Assembly: GCA_036936605.1 (NCBI GenBank)
Contig: JAUPFV010000005.1
Location: 190,524,958-190,588,957 of the forward strand
Direction: 5' to 3'
From: Limnanthes douglasii subsp. nivea
Taxonomy: Eukaryota > Streptophyta > Magnoliopsida > Brassicales > Limnanthaceae
DNA length: 64,000 nucleotides
In this document: piece by piece, positions 10,593 through 20,470 of the stretch
Numbering within the stretch: position 1 is the stretch's first letter
How the letters are laid out: each line of letters opens with the position of its first letter
Program-made: the position numbers and the translations under genes
Notes under the pieces: model-generated
What the model saw: the letters and a program-made list of their open reading frames with translations, nothing else
The model's database searches: none
Told to the model about the DNA's origin: nothing

Positions 10593-11891
10593 TATATATT
10601 TTTTAGAGCTACAACATAATTTGCATCAAGAGACCTCAAATTCTCGCCAATTAGAGCCCTTTCCTCCTCAAATATGGTAATAAGAGGTTTCTTTACTATT
10701 GGTTTACAAATTTTTCCTTGAGCAACATTCTCTGATTCTTTTGAAGATTCTTCCTATGTATCAGCCTTATTATTTGACTGTGTAGCATCAGATTCAACTT
10801 TTTCTGATATTTCATCTCTCAGTTGTGGAGGGTTATTCGAGATATTTTGTGGATATGACGTAATTTTCTCAATAATCTCCCTAGCGGACGAGAATTGTTA
10901 GATGGATTCGATGTAACATCAGCATCGTCTCTTATAGCTATGAAGCTCTTTTTTCTAAGACCCTGTGAGGGATACGTTTTTGAAAGGTTGCGTGAGGAAG
11001 GGGTTACTTCGAACTGCTTTGAAGAATATGTTTATTTTAGAACTAATTTGAGGTGATGATTGGAAAAAGAATGTGAGATTCGAGTAACTTTTGGCGCTCG
11101 AGTTTTTGAGGACTGGCTCTCTTCTGTAATATGCGAAGGTGAAAAGGCAGGAACTTTTGAAGGATCAAAGTTATCGTAATAGATGATATTTTTGAATTTT
11201 ACAAGGGGAGCGTTGCTATTAACCCAGCAGCTCTATATTATTCTTCTCTTTCGCGGATGTAGAAATAATCGTAAGCTCCGAAGACGTTGCTGTCTGGTTT
11301 TGGAGATTTAGGTTGTTTGGCAATTATGGCCTTGGATCTTCTGGATTTTCGGGGCTTTCTCAGAAACTGGTTGAAGGTTGATCGGAAAATATGAATTTTC
11401 TGGTGAAGGTAGCCAGCAAGTTTGAAGAAGCCGATGAATGTAGAAAAGGCGTTTACAGGTTTTCTATGCTTTCTCTCTCAAGGAATTTTGTTTATAGATC
11501 AAAGAATGAGTTATAGAGAAATTTATAAAAGGACAAAAAAATGTTGAGAAGTGGAAAAGGTGTATGTTGATTGAGAAGAATTTGAAACGATTGCGTGGAT
11601 AAGGGTTCGACACCTGTTATGCTACAAGTTTAGGTGCATGCCTAGCACCTAGGAGGTCATGATTTATTGAGAAATAGGCTTGATACTTAAGATTATTAGT
11701 TTTGCTTTGAACATAAATATGAGATGATGATTATCTGTGGGCATATTTCGAGGCATCTGGAGCAAATAGTGATCTAACAGAATGATCGATTTTTCTTTAG
11801 ATTTTGGAGGAGGAAGTTATCATTGCTTTTGCCTAGATTCAAAATTAATTAGTTCTCATTCATTTACTGACATGAGAACTTAAGGGGCTAC
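10593..11891 (-). pseudogene. partial gypsy 3' internal region with antisense extra ORF, left-arm copy
   Basis: This is the reverse complement of 43,281-44,582 in the full gypsy element. The extra ORF reads on the minus strand here and is cut at 10,593 by the rearrangement junction. Its frames are broken. A purine tract TAAGGGGCTA at 11,881-11,890 sits just before the LTR and fits a polypurine tract in the plus orientation. Confidence 0.75.
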
Positions 11892-12210
11892 TGAAAAGGA
11901 CGTGGAAATTTAGGGACTAAAATGTAAACAATAAAACGTTATGTAACATATGGTAAAGGTAGATGAGGAATTCAAAATTATATATTTTAGTCAAGGACTA
12001 AAAGTGTGATTAGTCATTTTCCTATAACTGTTTTCAGCTGTAAACGAAGTCTTTATGCCTCTATATAAAGGTCAGAGATGAACTAATAAAGAGGTTGAAC
12101 TTTTGAGTTAGAACACTTCTATACTTTGACTTTCTCTCTCTAGAATCTATTACTCTCTAAATTTTTACTTCTCTCAATTACTAAAACAATTCAAAGAACT
12201 AAACTCACCA
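11892..12210 (+). repeat. gypsy 3' LTR, left-arm copy
   Basis: The repeat is 319 bp, begins TG and ends CA, and is the mirror of 42,962-43,280. A TATA-like CTATATAAAGG lies at 12,060-12,070. It is followed by TGTAT (12,211-12,215), the reverse complement of the ATACA target duplication. Confidence 0.9.
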
Positions 12211-12999
12211 TGTATAAAATGTAATAAACTTTTTTTAGTAATATATATATATATATATAAACTTTTGTTTTATTTATAGGTTATATATAATTGAAATTTA
12301 ACTTATAATATATATAAGCTATCGTTGTTTTTTTTATTTATAATTATATATTATTGCCTATTTATAATACAAGGTTAATTATTTATATATATTATTTAAT
12401 ATTTTCAATAACTCTCTATCGTTTCGATAGGTCGACTCTGGATACAAGTTTCTTCGATATTGTTTTAATCGGTTCTTTCTATAATAAAAAAATAAACTAC
12501 ATGTAGGTATAATCTATTTAAAGATATATATATATATATATATATAGTATTTATCTATTGAAAGATAAATATAATAAGAATATAGTGTTTAAAAATCAAA
12601 TTAAAATTAGATGTTTAATTTTTCGATATTGTAAATAATTTTATTAGAATATTAAATAAATTATTTATAATATCTAAATATAATAAAAAATATCAAATAA
12701 AGAATTTCGTTTATATTATATATATCTTAATTATTGAAATTCAATTTAATAGGCGAATGCAAATTAGTTTTAAATAATCGTATAAAAACTTTTGACAGTC
12801 GGCAACTTAAATGGGTCGTTTGGTGGGTCTCCTGCATGCGTTTTCACGCATAACACGCACACACAGTTCACCCAACTTGTCAGACACGCAACACGTTAGC
12901 CACGCTGACCTGTTTACACGCATAAGCATTTTCACACATAACACGCAACACGTGAGACACACTCACACTTAAAACTGTTAGATGGGTCACACGCACACA
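12211..12999. other. AT-rich sequence with GCGTGT island, interrupts LINE-B
   Basis: AT-rich sequence with TA dinucleotide runs near 12,240 and 12,525 leads into a GC-richer island at about 12,780-12,999, dense in ACACGC and ACACGT on this strand. It is the mirror of 42,206-42,961. It cuts LINE-B just after its RT active site. No gene is seen; it may be one end of an unidentified transposon. Confidence 0.55.
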
Positions 13000-15100
13000 C
13001 AATACTTCTTGAGATATTGTTGTTAGTAAATATTAAAATGTCATCTGAAAAATAAATACTAGGTATATTAGTGCTACTTCTTGAGTTATATCTCATGGAC
13101 TTGGTGTTGTGAAATAACTTATTAAGGCCTCTAAACAGAATTTCTTCTGCAATGATAAAGAGACTTGGGGACAGAGGGTCCCCTTGTCTAAGACCTCTTT
13201 GGGGATTCAAATAACCTACATCTTTTCTATTAATACGAACTAAAATGTGGACATTTTTATCATGTTGTTGACCATATTAACAAACAAAGAGTTAAAATCA
13301 AATAAAGTAAGAACTTTTGTGATAAAGCTATGAGACATTCTATCAAAATCCTTGGCCATGTCTACTTTGATAAAGAATGTTCTTAGCTTTACACTTTTTA
13401 TTGAAATCATATATCAAGGTTTTAGTTATAACAATTTTTTCATGAGTGAATTTATCTGGTATGTAAGCTCCTTGCACTTCTGAGATTATTTTCGAAATAA
13501 TATTAACTGACATGTTGTTGATTAATTTAGATATGATTCTGAATATTAAAGTGCAGAAGCTGTTTAGCATGAACTCTTTCCATGTTGTTGGATTGCAAGA
13601 CTTGGGGATGGGGCGGATACAAGTAGCCATGATTCCCTGGGGAATATTTTTACCAAGCATGAAAGAAGAAAGAGCGATATTTATAATTATTTTTTATGAT
13701 ATGTCAGCAGGTAATAAAGAAGTTTCTATTAAAGCCATCCAATTTTGGAGTATTATTAGGGCTTAGACTATTGATTGTTGTAAAGATTTCTTCTTCAGTA
13801 TGAGATTTCATAATCATTTCATTATCTTCATCGTTGATTAGACAGGGAATAATGTCAAGGATTTTATTGGTCAAGAGGCTAGCTTCAACTTGAATGATGG
13901 TGTAAGGATTTTCAGAAAGAATCTGGTTGAAGTAATGCTTAGCACATGAGCCAATATAGTTGGAACCAGTATTCCACTTGGAGCCAACTCGGATACAAGA
14001 AATGCAGTTCTTCCTTCTTCTTTTTAAGAAAAGAATGGTAAGTTTTAGTGTTTATATCTCCATATTTTAACCAAGTAGAGTACGTTTTTTGGTGACAATA
14101 GATTTCTTCCATCTTTAGAGCCTGAAGCAATAAATCATTGGCAATAGAAATATTGTTGATGTTATCATGTTAGCATTCTTCTGAAGGATTATTCCCTGCT
14201 ATCTAACTTAGTTTCATGCTTCCAAAACTTTGTCGAGATGTTACCAAATCATTGTTTGTTCAAGGTCTTAAAAGAACCTTAGAGAATTTTTAGTTTATTC
14301 TAGAAAATGTACATTGGATATCCCTGCAAATCCAAATTCCAATTTGTTTCAACTATTAATAAGAATTCACAATTTAGAGTCCAAGATTTTTGAAATTTGA
14401 AATCAATTTTGCCGTGAGTGGTATCGTTTGTGATAGACACACATAGAGGGGATAATGATCAGAGCAAGTCTTAGTCATATGTAAGATTTTTGTGCTTTTA
14501 AAGTAGTGAGTCACATATTCTTGAAAAGAGCTCCATCTATCCTTTTTCACTTGGTGTTGTTAGTACATGCATAATTAAATCCTACATATCAAACATCTTC
14601 CAAAATGAAGTCTTTAAAGTGTCATTAAAGTCTTCAGAACTGCTTATGTTGAAGGAGGTGCAACCAAGTTGCTCATTTGAAGAGATGATAGATTTAAAGT
14701 CACCTATCACAAGTCATTGCCTAACATAAGTGGAGATAGTCTTAATAGTATTTCCAATGTCCTTTTTATTTTGTTTTTGGTTTATAACATAAACAGTAGT
14801 TATGGATAACGTTTTATCAAGATTTTTGTAAGAAACTTTAGTGTGAAGTAATTGAGGGTGATCATGTATAGTAGCTAGGGTGAAATCATCTTTCAAAAGA
14901 AGCCAAATTTTGTTGTTAGAATTGTAGTTGTATTGGCTGAAACCAAGCTTGATTGCAACATAAGGAAGATTATCCATTTCTATGAAAGGTTTATGAATAG
15001 CAAGAATTGTAATTTTCTCATTGTTAACAATAGATTTGAGCATCCTCTTAGAAACTTTATTGTCGATTTCGCGAATGTTCCCTCTAAGAAACTTAATCAT
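13000..15100 (-). pseudogene. LINE-B ORF2 (degenerate endonuclease and partial RT), left-arm copy
   Basis: The start MIKFLRGNIREIDNK at 15,100 aligns with the LINE-A start. The endonuclease block reads AIHKPF where IQEP is expected, so the catalytic glutamate appears lost. The RT begins in the frame at 13,343-13,660 and continues at 12,932-13,210 with GLRQGDPLSPSLF. The active site lies close to the truncation and reads FSDD. Frameshifts separate all pieces. Confidence 0.75.
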
Positions 15101-16417
15101 TGTTAGCTCTATGTTTAGGAGACTTGTTAGACCCAAAGAGGGACTTGATGAAAATGCTACCCTTTCTCTTTCGTTGATTAGCTTCTTTTATTCTCTTATT
15201 TAGCAGTTCCTGGAAATCATGATCTTTATCTTTGTGCTTGATAGTTAGAGTAGAATGCATACTGGAAACATTGTCCTCTCTAGGTGTTTGTTCTCCAGTA
15301 TTTAGATTACCATAATCAAGGTTGGTTTCTTGAGCATAACCTTCTTCAAGATTTCGTATAGACCTTATGATCTCTTCTTTACGAGGGGTTTTAGGATAAT
15401 TACTTTGACGATTTACTATGTTGATATTGTAATCTTTTGGGTGTATATTGTTATGGTTTTCAGAAGACTTGTTTAAGGTTTTGTGGCTATTTTCAGAACT
15501 GGTCGGTTAAGTTTGTTTGACTATGATAGATTTGATATTAGCGGGTTTGTTCCTGCTATTTGAGAAGGTGTCTTTTTCCTGAATTTCCTCGGTTTTGTTG
15601 ATGTTTCCATGTTTATTCTGTTGATTACAGAGTTTCTTGCATGTTTTTTGTGTGGATAATATGAAAACAAGAATCACAGTAAGTGAGGATATCGGTGTAG
15701 CTGATATGGAGCCAACATCAGTTGTTGTCTCCCAAACCATCCTAAATGTGATGCTGAAGGTTCTTGGTGAGGTCCACTTCTATCCATGTATAAAAGGCAT
15801 TGTACATTTCGTGATTATTTTCACGGACCCAAACTTTGAGAGGTTGGCCAAAGAGACGATGCTACTGAGTTTATGAACACTTTTTCATAAAGGTATTCTG
15901 GTAAGTTTTCAATTCTTATCTAGATTGGCCATGTCGAGTTTTCATATTTGGGGTTGAAAGTATGGGGACCATTTAAATATGCACATGGCTTGATAACCAA
16001 TAGTCCAAACTCCACGACAACACCATTTGAACATATCCTCTTTAGTTTAAATTCAATTAAAACATGCATGGAATCCCAGTTTGATATGCCGTAGACTTCT
16101 GTGAATTTTCTGGATTCACGAAACTGGCTTAGAAAGCTCTTTTTTTGGTAGACCATTGGAGACTTTTGCAATGAGTGTGAATTTTATTGATGAGATATGT
16201 AGTCTTTTTTCTTGAGAATTTCCACATGTTTGATGATATGACTGTTGATGTGTGGTGTGGTAACATCTGCATACGATATGGTGATGTTATTGTTGTGATT
16301 ATTATGATACAGTGAATTGTCTATTTTGCTGCAGATTTATGTGTTGATTTTAGTAGTTTTCTGTTGATTTTGAAGAGAAAGAAAATCATATTTGGATGAT
16401 GTTGATGGATATGTCAT
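15093..16417 (-). pseudogene. LINE-B ORF1, left-arm copy
   Basis: The start at 16,417 (MTYPSTSSKYDFLSL) gives a frame that runs, with stops, into a DUF4283-like block (RKFTEVYGISNWDSMHVLIE) at 15,920-16,171. Frameshifts follow. The C-terminal basic tail ends at 15,093 and overlaps the ORF2 start by 8 bases (ATGATTAA). It is a non-functional RNA-binding ORF1 protein. Confidence 0.7.
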
Positions 16418-17193
16418 GTTATTGATGGATTTGGCAAGTAACAAAAAAAAGAGACCGAAAGCAAGGTTAAAGATGACTTGAGATGACAATATTTCAAGAT
16501 GATGAATTTTGAATCTTGTTTCCGCGTCCTTCTTTTTCGCTTGAAATTTTAAATCTTAATTATACATAGTAAATACTTTAAATATTGTATATTTATATCT
16601 ATATATAATCATTAAAAAAATTAAACAATTTTCTTTATTTAAGAGAGCGATATATTATTTTACCTTATATTGTTTAAACATGCCAAGTGAAACTAAACTA
16701 AATGAAATAACTATGAAATATAGACAAAAGGCAGTGTAAAAAATATAGCAAATCCTATGTTTGTTAGTTGTAACGTGAATTTCTATCTTTGACCTTTATA
16801 ATAAGTAGGTCCCTTTCGTTTCAAAAATATAATGAACAGGTGATTTTTGTAATAAACAAGTCTTTCATAGTTTAAAAAAAACAATGTGCTTGTTACGTAA
16901 AGGACTTGTTTATTATGGGATAAAATAAATGGACCGATGTGAAACAATTAACAAATATGGAGAACTTGCCATGTTTTTTTCCCACAAAATATAAGATATT
17001 AATATATTGACCTACATTCCATTCTACTACCAGCATGGTCAAAATTTATTATCTATAAAATGGAAAATTGAAATTACTGTTGACTTTCTTATTATTTAAA
17101 TTACCATATATATCATATTTTATACTATAGCACCACGAACTTAATTTGGAATAAAAATTGATCCGATCATATGATATATATCTAGGTGACTCG
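16418..17193 (+). promoter_or_regulatory. UGT-A upstream region
   Basis: The stretch lies between the LINE-B 5' end and the UGT-A TATA box and has no gene. It is AT-rich, contains a 16-bp inverted repeat (separate entry), and is shared nearly unchanged with UGT-C and slightly diverged with UGT-B. The LINE-B 5' end is about 0.8 kb from the UGT start and points away from it. Confidence 0.55.
16850..16915. repeat. foldback in the UGT-A promoter
   Basis: TAATAAACAAGTCTTT at 16,850-16,865 pairs with 16,900-16,915 (16-bp stem, one mismatch, 34-base loop). It is about 365 bp upstream of the UGT start and is conserved in mirror position upstream of UGT-C. In the UGT-B promoter the right arm has a substitution and the loop is shorter. 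Confidence 0.75.
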
Positions 17194-17200
17194 TTATAAA
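17194..17200 (+). promoter_or_regulatory. UGT-A TATA box
   Basis: TTATAAA lies 80-86 bp upstream of the chosen ATG at 17,280, a usual plant spacing. The same motif is present upstream of UGT-C (38,008-38,014) and UGT-B. Confidence 0.6.
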
Positions 17201-17279
17201 ATTGTATTTTTCACTAAACAAAACTAAACAATCTCAATCTTTTTTGTCGCAAACTTTCTCTCTATCCCTCAAAAGAAAA

Positions 17280-18680
17280 ATGGTAGGCATCCATCAAGAG
17301 GAGATGCATGTTTTAATGGTGACTGTCCACTTAGCAGGACATTTTAACCCTATGTTCAATCTCGCAAACCGCTTCACTTTGAAAAACATCCATGTGACCA
17401 TAGCTTGTGTCGAACATTTAGGCCATATGGATTACACAACAAAAAAAAGTAACCCACTTATTCAATATGAGTTATTCTCTGATGGCCTTGCTGCTGATTT
17501 TGACCGGCTTGGAAATCCTAGGGTTATGCACGAAGCACTAGAAACAGTGGGAGCTCAAAGTCTTTCAAATTTAATTAAAAATCTTCAAGACAAGAAAAGA
17601 TTATGTTGCATGATTATCAATCCTTTCACTCCATGGGCTGCGGATGTTGCTTTACAATTTGACATCCCTTGTGCTATGCTTTGGATCCAAGCCTCAGCAG
17701 TTTATGCAATCTATTATCGTTATTTCATGAAAACTAACTCGTTTCCAGATTTTGATAAGCCAGACGAAACCCTAGAGCTACCTGGAATGCCTGTGTTAAA
17801 GGTACGTGAACTCCCAACCTTGTTTGTTCCTTCTAGTCCTCATCGAGATTCAATTCGTAAAATTGTCGAAAGCTTGGATAAAGTAAAATGGGTTCTAGGG
17901 AGTTCATTTTATGAGCTAGAGGATAATATAGTAAACTCAATGAATTTACTAAAGCCTATCATCCCCATTGGACCTCTAGTGTCACAATATCTTATTGGGA
18001 ATGAAGACACTAAGCAAGGCAAATGTTCCGATGATGATTATTATATCAAATGGCTTGATAAAAAACCATTATCATCAGTGATATACATTTCTTTTGGAAG
18101 CATCACTGTTTTCACTCAAAATCAAATCCAAAGCCTAGCGACAGCCTTGAAAAACAAGAAGAAAATGTTTTTGTGGGTGATAAGATCGTCTGATAAAAAC
18201 ATTTACAAAGATAATGGTTCTTCAGAGACTTTAAAAGTGCCGGAGTTCTTGGAGGACGAGATTGGAAAAGGTAATGGATTGATTGTGGAGTGGTGTTCAC
18301 AAGAGAGAGTGCTAAAGCACAAAAGTTTAGCTTGTTTTGTGACACATGGCGGCTGGAACTCTACTATGGAGACCGTCGTGGCGGGCGTGCCTGTGATTGT
18401 GTATCCTGGATGGACGGATCAGCCGGTGGATGCAAAACTTTTGAGTGATGTTTTCAAAATTGGGGTGAGGATGAATAATAGTGAGAAAGACGGGGAGCTC
18501 AAAGTGGAAGAAGTTGAGAGATGCATTATGGAGGTGACTGAAGGACCGAAGGCTATAGAGATGAAGAAAAATGCGGCGGAGCTGAGAGAGAAGGCAAAGA
18601 AAGCAGTGGATCGCGGTGGTTCCTCTGACCAGAATGTGAATGAGTTCTTCACTCAAGTACTAGGCAAAGTTTTTACTTAG
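17280..18680 (+). CDS. UGT-A, UDP-glycosyltransferase, UGT84B-like, intact
   Basis: A single-exon GT1-family enzyme of 466 residues, predicted cytosolic, that transfers glucose from UDP-glucose to an acceptor. UGT84 enzymes make glucose esters of carboxylic acids (UGT84B1 uses indole-3-acetate); the substrate here is inferred only. The catalytic His is probably H21 in HLAGHFNPM. The PSPG box spans W338 to Q381 (44 residues) with H356, W359, N360, S361, E364, D380 and Q381; Q381 fits UDP-glucose. The usual HCGWNS reads HGGWNS, a Cys-to-Gly change. I chose the ATG at 17,280 over the in-frame ATG at 17,202 because the latter is 2 bases from the TATA box, leaving it no leader. No signal peptide or membrane segment is seen. 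LINE-B lies upstream and LINE-A downstream. Confidence 0.93.
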   Translation: MVGIHQEEMHVLMVTVHLAGHFNPMFNLANRFTLKNIHVTIACVEHLGHMDYTTKKSNPLIQYELFSDGLAADFDRLGNPRVMHEALETVGAQSLSNLIKNLQDKKRLCCMIINPFTPWAADVALQFDIPCAMLWIQASAVYAIYYRYFMKTNSFPDFDKPDETLELPGMPVLKVRELPTLFVPSSPHRDSIRKIVESLDKVKWVLGSSFYELEDNIVNSMNLLKPIIPIGPLVSQYLIGNEDTKQGKCSDDDYYIKWLDKKPLSSVIYISFGSITVFTQNQIQSLATALKNKKKMFLWVIRSSDKNIYKDNGSSETLKVPEFLEDEIGKGNGLIVEWCSQERVLKHKSLACFVTHGGWNSTMETVVAGVPVIVYPGWTDQPVDAKLLSDVFKIGVRMNNSEKDGELKVEEVERCIMEVTEGPKAIEMKKNAAELREKAKKAVDRGGSSDQNVNEFFTQVLGKVFT

Positions 18681-19240
18681 CCTTGTGGTACTAGTATATT
18701 TGTCTGTTTTCTTTTAAAATGTATTAGCAATTTTTATTTTTTGGTCTGTAATTTTAGGGGGTAAACCACCTAATTTTTCTTGTTTTAAGCAATGAGATGT
18801 TATAATTTCTTCTATTTTCAACATCTATCTTTATTAGTTGAACTCGTTTCAATATTTTATATTCTGCGGATGTATAATGGAATGGTAGGGATTCATAGTT
18901 CAATTTTTTATATTAACCGATTTTAATATTCAATACAATATACGTAGCTATACGGATGAGAAACTGGAAACTTATTTAAAAGACTAATTAAGTATCATTT
19001 TCACTACCAAAGACGTAGTAAGTTGTCGTCGAGATCAGATTAATTAAGATACGATAATATTTAATTATCGAACCATTCATCGAACCTCAAAAAAGTATTA
19101 AGTTACCGTCGAGATCAGATTAATTAAAATATGATAATATTTGATTGAACCATTTATAGAATTTCAATTTTTTGTGACTGTTCCAAGAAGATGAATCTGT
19201 CTTTTTTTTTAAGTTGTAGTCTTTTCTCCTCCCTTCTGTA
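18681..19240 (+). other. UGT-A 3' flank
   Basis: This AT-rich stretch between the UGT stop and LINE-A ORF1 holds the UGT 3' UTR and then the 77-bp repeat shared by all UGT 3' flanks (near 19,040-19,165). The start of LINE-A lies at its right end. No gene is seen. Confidence 0.6.
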
Positions 19241-20470
19241 ATGGAAAGGGCCTGTTCTTTTGACGAAGAGCATCCCACTCTTCATTCTCAAGCAAGCATT
19301 GCTAATCGGATTATATCTCAATTCAAGAAATCTTTTGCGGACTCGGTAAAGCATCGAGTGGAGCTAACCAAAGAAGATTTTTGACCTAATTTTGTGAATG
19401 AGAAACAAGACTATGTTTCTATTCAATTTGCTCAAGAAACGAAAGATTCACTCATGGAAAAGGCTAGAACTACGCTTATAGGAAAGTTCACAAACGATCT
19501 TCCAAAAAAGTCTGGTCTTGATCACTTCTTTTCCTCATTCAAATTATGTGGTTGTTATAACTGGAAAACATGGGATTCACACCATGTTCTTATAGAATTT
19601 GACTTGAAGGACGATGTTATCAAGTTATCGCAGAAGAGTATATGGAATGTTGATGGTGTTGTTATGAGAATTCTAAGATGGTGGTCAGGTTTCAATGGCA
19701 AAAAAGAGAACCCTATGGCTCTAGTATGGGTCAGAATTCGGAAGCTTCCTGAATTCATGTATAATGAAGATCTTCTTCATAGTATTGTGGCTTCGCTGGG
19801 CATGCCATACAAAGTTGACTGTCCAGATGTTAATAGAGCTTATGGCAATGTTGACTTTGCTTTAGTTGAACTGGATACCTCAAAGAAACTTCACAGTAAA
19901 TTATGGGTAGGTTTCGTTTCAAATGACGGATGTTGGCTTAACTTGAGTTACAAAAATCCGCATTCGTAATGCTTTCATTGTTATCATATTGGACATTGCA
20001 TAACAGACTGTAACAAGATCAAGAAAGGTGATACACAAGGAAAAAATAACAAAACTGAAGAAAAGGTAGATAAATTAGAATCATCCAAGAACAATGAGGT
20101 TCATATTGTTGAAGAACAAACTCCTATTACAACTTTCCATGTTAATTTGTCTAAAAATACAAATGTCACTCTTCCTGAGCGCAGACAAATAGTTGAATCT
20201 ATTCAACAACTAAAACAGACACATAATCAGAGCAATCCTGAAGGAAACAAAGTTCTTGAAGCTAGATCTCCTGATCCTGAAAATGCTGGCAGTAACTCGA
20301 TATCTCCTTTAAGGAATGCTCTTGATCCTGGATTCAAAACCATCTTCAACAAGAAGTTGTCATCTGCAAAAAAGTACAAAAAGCAGAGTAAAGTCATTAT
20401 AAAGTCTTTAAAGTACTCAGGGACTAAAACCAGATACAAATCTCTATCTGATAATGATAAAGATGCTTAA
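19241..20470 (+). pseudogene. LINE-A ORF1 in unit 1, nearly intact
   Basis: About 409 codons in one frame with two in-frame stops (TGA near 19,382 and TAA at about 19,967). The DUF4283 domain is at about residues 50-200, followed by a CCHC zinc knuckle (CFHCYHIGHCITDC) just after the second stop, then a charged basic C-terminus. The role in an active LINE is RNA binding and chaperone function in the RNP. It is the best preserved ORF1 of the window and retains the 127 bp missing in copies 0 and 4. The last 17 bases overlap ORF2. Confidence 0.8.

Larger units (their letters stand above)
13000..16417 (-). mobile_element. LINE-B, L1-type retrotransposon, left-arm copy (3' part lost)
   Basis: This second LINE family is related to LINE-A but distinct. 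On the minus strand ORF1 starts at 16,417 and ORF2 at 15,100, and the element is cut at about 13,000 in the RT palm. Losing the 3' end is unusual for a LINE, which normally loses its 5' end, so a later rearrangement is likely. Other copies are at 24,470-26,941 (minus) and 38,790-42,205 (plus). Confidence 0.8.
10593..20453. repeat. left arm of large inverted repeat
   Basis: The arm is the reverse complement of 34,745-44,582. Matched landmarks in mirror order are the gypsy antisense ORF, LTR (11,892-12,210 with 42,962-43,280), GCGTGT island, LINE-B, UGT and LINE-A ORF1. The arms are not perfectly identical: scattered substitutions and indels are visible, for example in LINE-A ORF1 and in the UGT 3' flank, whereas the two UGT proteins are the same. 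Confidence 0.93.

Noticed and set aside
17202..17279. 26-codon N-terminal extension of UGT-A (and UGT-C)
   Set aside because: The upstream ATG is 2 bases from the TATA box and the segment has no family match; the ATG at 17,280 gives the usual length and starts just before the conserved N-terminal strand.
18327..18656. Antisense ORFs of 109 and 77 residues opposite the UGT, repeated at 36,552-36,881 and 58,355-58,684
   Set aside because: They lie fully within the UGT coding region on the other strand; their conservation follows from that of the UGT. No domain or start context supports them.
20227..20439. Antisense 70-residue ORF, repeated at 34,758-34,970
   Set aside because: It lies opposite the LINE-A ORF1 tail and is a shadow of that reading frame.
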